This document shows positions 7,844 through 15,945 of a stretch of DNA of 64,000 nucleotides, piece by piece. The translations under genes were made by a program, and so were the position numbers. Position 1 is the stretch's first letter, and every line of letters starts with the position of its first letter. Source of the DNA: Natrinema amylolyticus_A. Lineage in GTDB: Archaea > Halobacteriota > Halobacteria > Halobacteriales > Natrialbaceae. The notes below the pieces were generated by a model, which did no database searches, was not told the DNA's origin, and worked only from the letters and a program-made list of their open reading frames with translations. The stretch covers positions 1 to 64,000 of the forward strand of contig NZ_JBHUDI010000009.1 of assembly GCF_042678045.1 (NCBI RefSeq), read 5' to 3'.

Positions 7844-9994
7844 TTACATCGACCGGACGCCGGTCTCACGGTCGGACGCGGCACCGACCGCCGGCAGGGT
7901 AAACGAAAACGTCGCGCCCTCGCCGGGTTCGGAGTCGACCCAGATCTCGCCCCCGTGGCGTTCGATGATCCGCTCACAGAGTGCGAGCCCGATGCCGGTG
8001 CCGTTGTGGGTCTCGCGGCTGTGGAGACGCTGGAAGACCTCGAAGATACGGTCCTGTTCGTCGGGGTCGATGCCGATCCCGCTGTCGGCGACGGAGATCG
8101 TCCACGTCGTCCCATCGCGTTCGGCCGACACGTGCACGCGAGGATCCCCCTCGCCGCTGTACTCGATCGCGTTCGACAGCAGGTTCTGGAACACCTGGCG
8201 CAACTGCCCGTCGTCGCCCTCGACGCGAGGCAGGTCCTCGGTCGTGATCTCGGCTCCGTGCTCGTCGATTTTCATCCGAAGGTTCTTGCGCGCGTCCTCG
8301 AGGACGGCCTCGAGATCGACCGGTTCGAACGGATCGCCCCGCGTCTCGACGCGGGAGTACTGGAGCAGGCCGTCGATCATATCGCGCATGCGCTCGGCCC
8401 CGTCGACGGCGAACGCGAGGAACTCCCGTCCGTCCGCGTCGAGTTCGTCGCCGTATCGGCGCTCGATCAGCTGCAGGTAGCTCGAGACCATCCGCAGCGG
8501 TTCCTGCAGGTCGTGGGAGGCCGCGTAGGCGAACTGCTCTAAACGCTTGTTGGACTCCTCGAGATCCGCGACGAGGTCTTCGAGGTCGGTCCGGTACTGC
8601 TGGCGCTCGATCGTCTCGGCGAGGACGTTCGCGACGCTCTGGACGAAGCTGACGTCTTCGTCGGTGAACCCTTTCGGTTCGGTGTCGTGCGTTGCGAGAA
8701 TCCCCCACGGGTCGTCGATCGGACCGATGATGGTGCTGATACCGCTGCGGACGTCGTGATTCGTCAGCAATTCGGGGCCGCTGAACCGATCGTCCGTTTC
8801 GAGGTCCTCGACGACGATCGGTTGATCCTGCTCGAGGGTGTAGGCAGCCTGGGAGTTGGCTTCGACGGCCGCCACCGTCGCCGTCCCGACGAGTCCATCG
8901 TCCCAGCCGACGCCCTGACGAAGCAGGAGCTCGTCGCCTGCGTCGTCGAGGTCGAGCACTTTGGCGTAGTCGGTGTCGAGGACGGACGCCACCTGGCGGC
9001 TCGCGTCGTGCATGAGTTCGTCCAGATCGTCGGTCTCGAGGGCGAGCTGGCCGAGGTCGGCGACGACCTGTTGCTGGCTGGCCCGGCGTTCGAGTTCGCG
9101 TTCGCGTGCCATGCGCTCGGAGACGTCGCGTCCGATGCCCGCAAGCATCGGCTCGCCGTCGGGGGTCTCGACTCTCGAGGCGGCGAACTCGTAGGGGATC
9201 CGTTCGCCTTCGCTGGTGTGTAGCGTCGCCTCGAGCTGGACGCTCCCCGTTTCGAATCCCTCGGCGATCGCGGTCGTGATGCGGTCGTGATCGCCGTCGT
9301 CAATGAGATCCACAGCAGTCATCGACGCGATCTCCGAATCCGGGCACCCCGTAATCTTACAGAGGCTCTCGTTCCACCGGTGTAACGTGCCGTCAGGGTC
9401 CAGCACGTAGAAGATGTCGTCGACGGCGTTGAGTACGCGGTCGGTGTAGGCCTGATGATGTTCGAGGCGCTGGTTCGACTCTGCGAGTTTCGTGTTTGCC
9501 TCCTCGAGTCGGGTGACTGTCTCCTCGAGTTCAGTCTGCGTGGCTTTCAGCTCTCGGTTGCGTTCCTCGAGTTCGCGTGTTCGAGTTTTGGCCTCCGCAT
9601 CGTAGATCCCCACGGCGAAGCCAGCGACGCTGGCGAGTGCCGTCAGGATGAGGACCGTCGACAGCTCGTCGACGACCTCGCCGGGCTGGAGGCTGTAGAC
9701 GACGAGGACGACGAGCATCACCGCAAAACCGCTGAGACACCAGCCTGCGATCGTCGTGTAAAACACGGGGTCGATGTCGAACGTGGGAAACCGGTAGCCC
9801 CCATAGAGGAGGACGGCCCCGGGACCGGCGATGAGCAGCGAGGTGATGAGCACGTTGCCAAGCGGCGTCCCCACTGTAAACTCGGTGAACGCCAGCCCCG
9901 TTGCGAGCCCGACATAGAGTATGCCAAGGACGACGACGAGACGCCGTCCACCGACGACCGAGAGCGTGCGGTTCCAGGAAACCACTGTTACCAT
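7844..9994 (-). CDS. Membrane-bound sensor histidine kinase (PAS-GAF-HisKA-HATPase)
   Basis: A 716-residue kinase from ATG 9994. Four to five membrane helices occupy residues 15-130, followed by a coiled coil (140-185), a PAS domain (about 185-295), a GAF domain (310-460) and a second short coiled coil. The HisKA phosphoacceptor box FAYAASHDLQEPLRM has His494. The HATPase domain shows the N box (LLSNAIEYS), G1 (DSGIGI) and G2 (GTGIGLALC). No receiver domain is fused and no response regulator gene is adjacent. A start at 10048 is possible, but a TATA-like stretch at 10010-10019 between the two starts favours a leaderless mRNA beginning near 9994. The signal is unknown. Confidence 0.9.
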   Translation of the reverse strand: MVTVVSWNRTLSVVGGRRLVVVLGILYVGLATGLAFTEFTVGTPLGNVLITSLLIAGPGAVLLYGGYRFPTFDIDPVFYTTIAGWCLSGFAVMLVVLVVYSLQPGEVVDELSTVLILTALASVAGFAVGIYDAEAKTRTRELEERNRELKATQTELEETVTRLEEANTKLAESNQRLEHHQAYTDRVLNAVDDIFYVLDPDGTLHRWNESLCKITGCPDSEIASMTAVDLIDDGDHDRITTAIAEGFETGSVQLEATLHTSEGERIPYEFAASRVETPDGEPMLAGIGRDVSERMARERELERRASQQQVVADLGQLALETDDLDELMHDASRQVASVLDTDYAKVLDLDDAGDELLLRQGVGWDDGLVGTATVAAVEANSQAAYTLEQDQPIVVEDLETDDRFSGPELLTNHDVRSGISTIIGPIDDPWGILATHDTEPKGFTDEDVSFVQSVANVLAETIERQQYRTDLEDLVADLEESNKRLEQFAYAASHDLQEPLRMVSSYLQLIERRYGDELDADGREFLAFAVDGAERMRDMIDGLLQYSRVETRGDPFEPVDLEAVLEDARKNLRMKIDEHGAEITTEDLPRVEGDDGQLRQVFQNLLSNAIEYSGEGDPRVHVSAERDGTTWTISVADSGIGIDPDEQDRIFEVFQRLHSRETHNGTGIGLALCERIIERHGGEIWVDSEPGEGATFSFTLPAVGAASDRETGVRSM

Positions 9995-10227
9995 TCGGGC
10001 GACCGTGACTATTAGAATTGTGCTGGGTGGTGTGACAGTACGAGCCACGCGACTGGCGACACAGGCGGGACCGGCGACCCGATGTCGCTGGCCACTCGAC
10101 AGCGACGAGTTTGTAGTCGCCGTCGGTGTCGACCCCCTCGGCAGTAAGGTTCCTTGCCGGCTGCCGGAGGGTTCGGTGCGCGTTCGGCGTAATAGATCGC
10201 ACCGTCGATCACACGCGGCGTACTCGA

Positions 10228-10872
10228 CTACTCGAGTTCGTTGATGATGACGACGGCCTCGCCGTCGATGACCGTCTCGTCGCGCTCGTCGACGACCGTC
10301 GTGTGCAGCCGGTATCGGTCGTCACCGAGGTCTTCGATAATCTCGCACTCTGCCGTGACCGTCTCACCGATCTCGACCGGTCCCGTAAACTCGAGATCCT
10401 GCGAGAGGTAGACCGTCACGCCGGGAAAGCGGGCCAACGCGGCGCTAATCGTCCCGGCGACAAGCGTGCCGTGGGCGATTCGCCCGCCGAACTGCGTCTC
10501 CTCGGCGAACTCGGACTCGAGATGGAGCCGGTTGGCGTCGCCCGAGACCTGTGCGAACGCGGTGACGTCCGTGTCCGCGATCGGTTTGCGAAAGCGGACG
10601 TAGTCGCCGACACCGAGTGCGTCGTAATCGTCGGTCGAACGTTCCATGACCCAGTTCTCGTCGCCGAACGCGAGTTCGGCGACCGGCCTCGACGTCGTCG
10701 TGTCGCCGTTTGGCTGGGACGACGACTCGGAAGAGCGAGTCAATCCCATCGCGGCGAGGAGGGCGTTGTTCGCTTCGACGTAGCTGTTGAAGACGTGTTT
10801 CGAAACACTGCTCCAGTGGTCAGTCGGTGGTACGGCGTCGACACTGCTGGCGTCCGGACGTTGGCTACTCAT
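10228..10872 (-). CDS. MaoC-like (R)-specific enoyl-CoA hydratase
   Basis: A 214-residue protein with a hot-dog MaoC hydratase domain in its C-terminal two-thirds. The catalytic segment SGDANRLHLESEFAEETQFGGRIAHGTL has the Asp/His arrangement of PhaJ-type hydratases. About 75 N-terminal residues (DHWSSVSKHVFNSYVEANNALLAAMGL) form an extra helix-rich stretch reminiscent of phasin or PHA-synthase-subunit sequences. A role in supplying (R)-3-hydroxyacyl-CoA to polyhydroxyalkanoate or lipid metabolism is inferred. No PHA synthase gene lies nearby in this window. Confidence 0.83.
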   Translation of the reverse strand: MSSQRPDASSVDAVPPTDHWSSVSKHVFNSYVEANNALLAAMGLTRSSESSSQPNGDTTTSRPVAELAFGDENWVMERSTDDYDALGVGDYVRFRKPIADTDVTAFAQVSGDANRLHLESEFAEETQFGGRIAHGTLVAGTISAALARFPGVTVYLSQDLEFTGPVEIGETVTAECEIIEDLGDDRYRLHTTVVDERDETVIDGEAVVIINELE

Positions 10873-11108
10873 AGGTTTGCGGTGTGGTGAATTCCCATTC
10901 GATGGAAGCTACCGGCGCTGAATACAGCTAGACTCGCCGCCGACTTTGTGGTGGTGCCAAAGCACATTGGAACGACCGCGATTCGTGCGGGCTCCGACAC
11001 GCTCTTGGACGGCCAACCGCCCGGTACAGTTCGTGGTGCCGGGTCCGACTCGGTGGAGCGATCCGGACTCGATTCGAGACGATATCACTGTCCGACGATC
11101 GATGCTGA

Positions 11109-11936
11109 CTAGGCCGCGGAGTGGGTATCGAGGAAGTCGGCCGCGGTCGCGTTGAACGCACGCGGACGGTCCTGATTGACCAGATGGCCCGAGTCGGCCA
11201 GTTCCACGCGCGCGCCGGTGGCGACCGCCGCGGCGATCTGTGCGCCCTGTCGCTTGACCAGCGGGACCTCCTGTTCGCCGTGGACGACGAGCGTCGGCGT
11301 CTCGACGCCAGTTAGCTCGGGCGGGTCGTACCGGTAGAGCGCGTCGAAGATCTTGCGATACTCCGCCGATGGGATGTCACTGGCACTGTCGATCGCCTCG
11401 GCTCTGACCGCGGAATCAACAGACAGCCACCGCTGGCCAGTCGTCGCCTGAATCGACTGGAGCATCGACTGGAACGTCCCTGCCGAGCCCGTCATCGACA
11501 GCGAGGCGGACACCGCCGGCAGCGGCGACCAGAACGGCTTCAGCCCCGTCGGCAGCTCCACCGGCGGCATCGACCGCACCGCTCCGCCCAGAATCGCGCC
11601 CGCCGCACGATCCGGGTGGCGATCCAGATACTCCTGGACGACCATCGACCCCAGCGAGATCCCACAGCAGATCGGCCGCTCGATCTCGAGGTGTGAAAAC
11701 AACGCCTCGAGGTCGTCAGTGAAGAGTTCGATCGAGTACTGATCGACGTCGGTCGCGCCGGTGTTACCGTGGCCGCGGACGTCGAGCGTGACGACCTGAT
11801 ACTCGTCGTCGAAGTGGTCGACCTGTGGCTCCCAGGCCGATCCGTCCATCCAGCCACCGTGGACGAACACCAGCGGCTGGCCGTCGCCGCTCGTCTCGTA
11901 GTAGATCGTTCCGTCGTCGACCTCGAGTGTTGCCAT
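11109..11936 (-). CDS. Alpha/beta hydrolase
   Basis: A 275-residue alpha/beta-fold hydrolase. It has the oxyanion motif HGGW (26-29), LDVRGHGNT, the nucleophile elbow GISLGS with Ser94, the acid-bearing strand TPTLVVHGEQEVP and the catalytic histidine in LADSGHLVNQDRP. The family covers esterases, haloperoxidase-like enzymes and 3-oxoadipate enol-lactonases. The substrate cannot be decided. It is a single gene flanked by a 236-bp gap upstream of the MaoC gene start and 100 bp before the permease stop. Confidence 0.85.
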   Translation of the reverse strand: MATLEVDDGTIYYETSGDGQPLVFVHGGWMDGSAWEPQVDHFDDEYQVVTLDVRGHGNTGATDVDQYSIELFTDDLEALFSHLEIERPICCGISLGSMVVQEYLDRHPDRAAGAILGGAVRSMPPVELPTGLKPFWSPLPAVSASLSMTGSAGTFQSMLQSIQATTGQRWLSVDSAVRAEAIDSASDIPSAEYRKIFDALYRYDPPELTGVETPTLVVHGEQEVPLVKRQGAQIAAAVATGARVELADSGHLVNQDRPRAFNATAADFLDTHSAA

Positions 11937-12037
11937 ACACTGGCTGGGGCTCGCTCACTCTTAGAATACCGGGTTGCATTCGTACTGGCTGAGAAGCGAC
12001 TGCGCTCCTGCGTACCGACTTGCACGACCGGAGACGG

Positions 12038-13660
12038 TCACTTCTCGGTTCGAATCCAGCGGTCCCAGACCGAGTCGAACTCCGACTCGTCTTCGGTGAT
12101 GCGGTCCCACTGTGCGAGGCCGCGTTCCTCGCGCGAGCCCGGAACCGTGTTGTCAAGGACGAGCGCCGCGAGCCCGCCGACGGCCATGCCGGTCGAGCCG
12201 ATGATGTAGACTGTGTCGACGACGGCCTGTGCCGCGACTTCGATCGCGGTCGCGGCGGCCGTGTTCGCCAGGCCGATCGCGCCGATCATGGCCTCGAGGC
12301 CGACGGCTTCGCGGAACGCGATCGTGCTCTCGAAGTTGCCCATGTACGCCGGGATCGCCAGCCCGACGAAGAGGGCAAAGCCGATGATGAAGGTGTTGCG
12401 CGAGGAGTCGAGATCGACGTGACGCAGGTTCGAGATCCCGACGGCAACGATCTGCCCGAACATGGCGATAAAGAGGCCGCCGACGATCGGATCGGGGATC
12501 GTCGCGATCAACTGTCCGAAGTAGCCGACGAAGCCGACGAACAGCATGACGACGGCGCCGATCTGGACGACGTACCGGGAGGCGACGCCGGTCAGGCCGA
12601 TCGCGCCGATGTTCTCGGAGTACGACGTCGAGCCGCCAGTCCCCATGATCCCCGAAAAAATGTTCATCAGTCCTTCCATGCCGATGCCGTGGTTGATCCG
12701 CTTCTCGCTGGGCGCGCCCGACCCCGAGATGTTCGCCACCGCGTAGTAGTCGCCGATGCTTTCGACGATCGAGGCCAGCACGCCGGCGAACATTCCGATG
12801 ACGAACGCGGTCGTAATCTCTGGGACTCCCCACTGGAAGGGATAGATCGGCAGTAGCGGCCGGGTGTTCGCGACCGCTCCGAGATCGACGTAGCCCGGAT
12901 GATCGCTTCCGAGGACGGGATCGATCGACAGTGGACCGATCGTCAGGTCGGCGATCGACACCGGACCTAACGTTACGTCAAGCGAGAGAGCCGCGGCGGC
13001 GGCCCAGGCGATGACTAACGCGAGAATCACCGGATAGAGACGGAACGCCCTGTGTTTGACGTCGAGATACTGCGAGAACAGCAGGATGAGCCCGAGGGTC
13101 AGTCCGAGCAGCCACCAGCTCTGGTTCGCCGCCGTAATCTGGGGTGCGCTGAACAGCGAGAGACCGATCAGTGCGATCGTCGGCGCAATGACCACCGGCG
13201 AGAGGAACCGGCGGAGTTTCCCGACCAGCCCGAAGTATCCCATCGCGACCTCGACCAGTGCAGCGACGATGATCGCCCCCTGTAACTGCAACAGTGCGGC
13301 CTCCCAGCCTGGCTGGCCCGAAACGCCGCCAGCGGTGACGACGCCGACGATGGCCAGCGCCGGCGCGAGCATCGAGAACGGCGCGCCCTGCACGATCGGA
13401 TACCGGTTGCCGAACGTCGTCTGGGCGAGCGTCGCGATCCCCGAGACGACGAAGAACGTCCCGATGAATCGGGCGGTCACGCCAGGCGGCATTCCCATCG
13501 CGTCAGCCAGGATCAGCGGGACCGCAATATTCGCACCGACCATCGTCAGATAGTGCTGGACCCCGAGCACCATCGATTCACCCAGCGGCGGCTGTTCGTC
13601 GATTCCGTATTCGATCGCGTCACCGACGGATTCGTCGGTGACTGACTCATCCCCCGTCAT
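12038..13660 (-). CDS. NCS2 family uracil/xanthine permease
   Basis: A 540-residue polytopic membrane protein with about 12-14 hydrophobic segments, matching the nucleobase:cation symporter-2 family (UraA/UapC). Recognisable segments are QHYLTMVGANIAVPLILADAMG near the N terminus, QGAPFSMLAPALAIVG, the family hallmark GVLASIVESIGDYYAVA and GTGGSTSYSENIGAIGLTGVASR. The usual histidine is present in the first helix (VQHYLTM). It likely imports uracil or a purine with a cation. The C terminus is acidic and cytoplasmic. It is monocistronic by spacing. Confidence 0.88.
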   Translation of the reverse strand: MTGDESVTDESVGDAIEYGIDEQPPLGESMVLGVQHYLTMVGANIAVPLILADAMGMPPGVTARFIGTFFVVSGIATLAQTTFGNRYPIVQGAPFSMLAPALAIVGVVTAGGVSGQPGWEAALLQLQGAIIVAALVEVAMGYFGLVGKLRRFLSPVVIAPTIALIGLSLFSAPQITAANQSWWLLGLTLGLILLFSQYLDVKHRAFRLYPVILALVIAWAAAAALSLDVTLGPVSIADLTIGPLSIDPVLGSDHPGYVDLGAVANTRPLLPIYPFQWGVPEITTAFVIGMFAGVLASIVESIGDYYAVANISGSGAPSEKRINHGIGMEGLMNIFSGIMGTGGSTSYSENIGAIGLTGVASRYVVQIGAVVMLFVGFVGYFGQLIATIPDPIVGGLFIAMFGQIVAVGISNLRHVDLDSSRNTFIIGFALFVGLAIPAYMGNFESTIAFREAVGLEAMIGAIGLANTAAATAIEVAAQAVVDTVYIIGSTGMAVGGLAALVLDNTVPGSREERGLAQWDRITEDESEFDSVWDRWIRTEK

Positions 13661-13742
13661 CGATTTCCGTCGGATAACGGCCGAGGGTGTTCAAAGGGGT
13701 GTTGATCCGGCCTCGCTCATTGCGATCCGTGATACCGTCTCA

Positions 13743-15911
13743 CTACCGTTGACTCTCCTCGGCCGCCCGCTCGGCGGCGGCCCGAACCCGTTCGACCGAT
13801 AGCGTCGAGAGATCGACCAGTTCGCCGTCGGTCTCGCTTGCGACAAGCTCTGAGAGCCCGGCACGGGAGTCGTCGCCGGCGTCGACGACGACCACCCGCG
13901 TGTCGTCAGCCGCGAGCGCGCGTGCCGCGGTTCGCGTTGCCTCTGTCGGACTCCCGTCGGCGACGTTCGCCCGGCCGTCAGTGACGAGGACGACGACCGC
14001 GGCGTCGGTGTCGGCGCGCTCGAGGACCTGCCGCGAGGTTTCCAGTCCCGCAGGAAGGGGCGTCCGATCGCCCGATGGCAGGTCCTTGAGATGGCGGGCG
14101 GCCAGCGAGACGCTGTCGGTTGGCGGGAGCAAGACGTCGGCGTCCTCGCCGGCGAAGGCGACGAACGAGACCTGATCGCGGTGTTCGTAGCTGTCGCGCA
14201 GTAACTCGAGGACGACGCCCTTGGCGGTCCGCATCGCCGGTCGCATCGAGGCGCTGGCGTCGACGGCGAAGACGATCGTCACCGACGTCTCGCCGGCCCG
14301 GACCGACTGCCGGAGGTCCTGTTTCGAGACGCGGGACTCGCCGCGGGCCGCTGCCGACCGGACCGACGCCGCGGCGTCGATCGATCCCTCGCCCGAGGCG
14401 GGCTCGGTACGGACGCGCGCACCACGATTGGCAGTGCTCGGCGCCGTACTCGCCCGCGATCCCGTCGCGGTCGCACCCTCGCGCTCGTCGACGGTCGGCG
14501 TCTCGAGATCCGGCGCCGCCGCCTCGCCGATCTCGGCGCGTTGCTGGCCGGGGATGAGTGGCTGGGCGGTTTCGTCCTCTTCGTCGGACTCCGACTCGGA
14601 ATCACGCTCGCTCGAGTCGTCCGACCGCCCGTCGTCGGTCTCAGCCGGCGACTGGTTCGCAGAGGCCGGTTGCTCTCCGCGCTCCGGTCGCTGCTCAGGA
14701 CCGTCGTCACGCTCGTCGCCATCGTCGCCGTTGCTGTCAGCACCGTCGCTGTCGTCATCCGATCCCTCGCGACCGCCGTCCTCGTCTCCATCCCCCGGTT
14801 CGGGTTCCGGATCGGCCTCGTCGCCGTCGTCAGCGTCACCCTCGTCGCCGTCGTCTTCTCCGTCGGTGTCGTCGGGTGAGTCCTCGTCGAACCGATCCTC
14901 GAGCAGATCGTCCAGATCCGGCTCGTCTTCGAAGGGGGTGCTCCGGAGCCGGTGGGGGAGCGTGTACGTCGCGGCCTCGTGGATGTCCGACTCGATGACC
15001 GTCTCGCGGCCCTCGAGTGCGGCCAGCGTCATGGCAGTCCGGGCCGTCGCCACGTCACCGCGGTGGCCGTCGACGCCGGCTGCGAGACAGAGTTCGGCGA
15101 TTTCGGCTTTGAACTCGGCGGGGAGATCAACGTGCGAGAGACGCTCGCGGGCCGCAGCGAGGTCCTCGCGAAGGGCTTCGACCTCGTCGGCATACGCAGT
15201 CGTGGGGTCCGGGTCATTCCCGCCCTCGAGTGCGCGATCGATAATCTCGACGCGGTCGTCGATCTCGCGACAGCCCTCGACGGTAGCCTGCAAGGCGAAC
15301 CGATCGCGCAGTTGGGGCCGAAGGTCGCCCTCCTCGGGGTTCATCGTACCGATGAGGGTAAAGTCCGCGGGATGGGAGACGCTGATCCCGTCGCGTTCGA
15401 CAGTGTTGACGCCGCTGGCGGCCGCATCGAGAATGACGTCGACGAGGTGGTCGTCCAGCAGGTTGACCTCGTCGACGTAGAGGATCCCGCGATTTGCACG
15501 GGCCAGCAGGCCGGGATCGAAGTCGGCCTCGCCGGCCAGCGCGTCTTCGACCGAGAGGGTGCCGACGACCCGGTCCCGTGTCGCACCAAGCGGGAGTGTG
15601 ACGAGCGGCACGGGTCGCGTTTCGACCGGCAACTCCTCGGAGTCGCGCTCGCGGCAGTCGTCACACTGCTGGCTCGAGTCGTCGGGCGAACAGCCGTACG
15701 GACAGTCGGCGACGGCCCGCTGTTCGGGCAGGAGGTCGACGAGCGCCCGCACTGCGGTGGATTTCGCGGTCCCTTTTTCCCCGGTTATCAGGGCACCGTC
15801 GAGGCCGTCGTTGGCCGCGACGGCGAGCAACACGCGTTTCAGCTCGTCCTGTCCGACGATCGCCGGAAAGGGGAGTGACGATAGCTTTTTGCCCCCGGCG
15901 TTTGCAACCAT
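13743..15911 (-). CDS. chlID: ChlID-type chelatase ATPase (AAA + VWA), cobalamin cobaltochelatase partner
   Basis: A 722-residue fusion of the BchI-like AAA+ ATPase and the BchD-like VWA domain. The ATPase half shows GEKGTAKST (Walker A, about 43-51), ILYVDEVNLLDDHLVD (Walker B) and IGTMNPEEGDLRPQLRDRF. A cysteine cluster CPYGCSPDDSSQQCDDC lies in between. A highly acidic linker (about 330-450) leads to the VWA domain with the MIDAS motif FAVDASASM. Placed divergently 34 bp from cobN, it most likely powers cobalt insertion by CobN rather than magnesium insertion. Confidence 0.9.
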   Translation of the reverse strand: MVANAGGKKLSSLPFPAIVGQDELKRVLLAVAANDGLDGALITGEKGTAKSTAVRALVDLLPEQRAVADCPYGCSPDDSSQQCDDCRERDSEELPVETRPVPLVTLPLGATRDRVVGTLSVEDALAGEADFDPGLLARANRGILYVDEVNLLDDHLVDVILDAAASGVNTVERDGISVSHPADFTLIGTMNPEEGDLRPQLRDRFALQATVEGCREIDDRVEIIDRALEGGNDPDPTTAYADEVEALREDLAAARERLSHVDLPAEFKAEIAELCLAAGVDGHRGDVATARTAMTLAALEGRETVIESDIHEAATYTLPHRLRSTPFEDEPDLDDLLEDRFDEDSPDDTDGEDDGDEGDADDGDEADPEPEPGDGDEDGGREGSDDDSDGADSNGDDGDERDDGPEQRPERGEQPASANQSPAETDDGRSDDSSERDSESESDEEDETAQPLIPGQQRAEIGEAAAPDLETPTVDEREGATATGSRASTAPSTANRGARVRTEPASGEGSIDAAASVRSAAARGESRVSKQDLRQSVRAGETSVTIVFAVDASASMRPAMRTAKGVVLELLRDSYEHRDQVSFVAFAGEDADVLLPPTDSVSLAARHLKDLPSGDRTPLPAGLETSRQVLERADTDAAVVVLVTDGRANVADGSPTEATRTAARALAADDTRVVVVDAGDDSRAGLSELVASETDGELVDLSTLSVERVRAAAERAAEESQR

Positions 15912-15918
15912 ACTTGCG

Positions 15919-15940
15919 CTAATACAACAGAGGTTTAAAA
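15919..15940. promoter_or_regulatory. Interleaved divergent TATA elements of chlID and cobN
   Basis: Only 34 bp separate the two start codons. CTAATAC at about 15920-15926 lies 20-26 bp before the cobN ATG at 15946. TTTAAAA at 15934-15940 lies 23-29 bp before the chlID ATG at 15911 on the other strand. Each spacing suits a leaderless archaeal transcript. The two TATA boxes thus cross over each other, so the promoters probably compete. Read from sequence; no expression data. Confidence 0.5.
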
Positions 15941-15945
15941 GTACG

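Noticed and set aside
15559..15945. Possible 129-residue N-terminal extension of CobN
   Set aside because: It lies inside chlID on the other strand, while CobN proteins start like MTRIGIYTAT at 15946.
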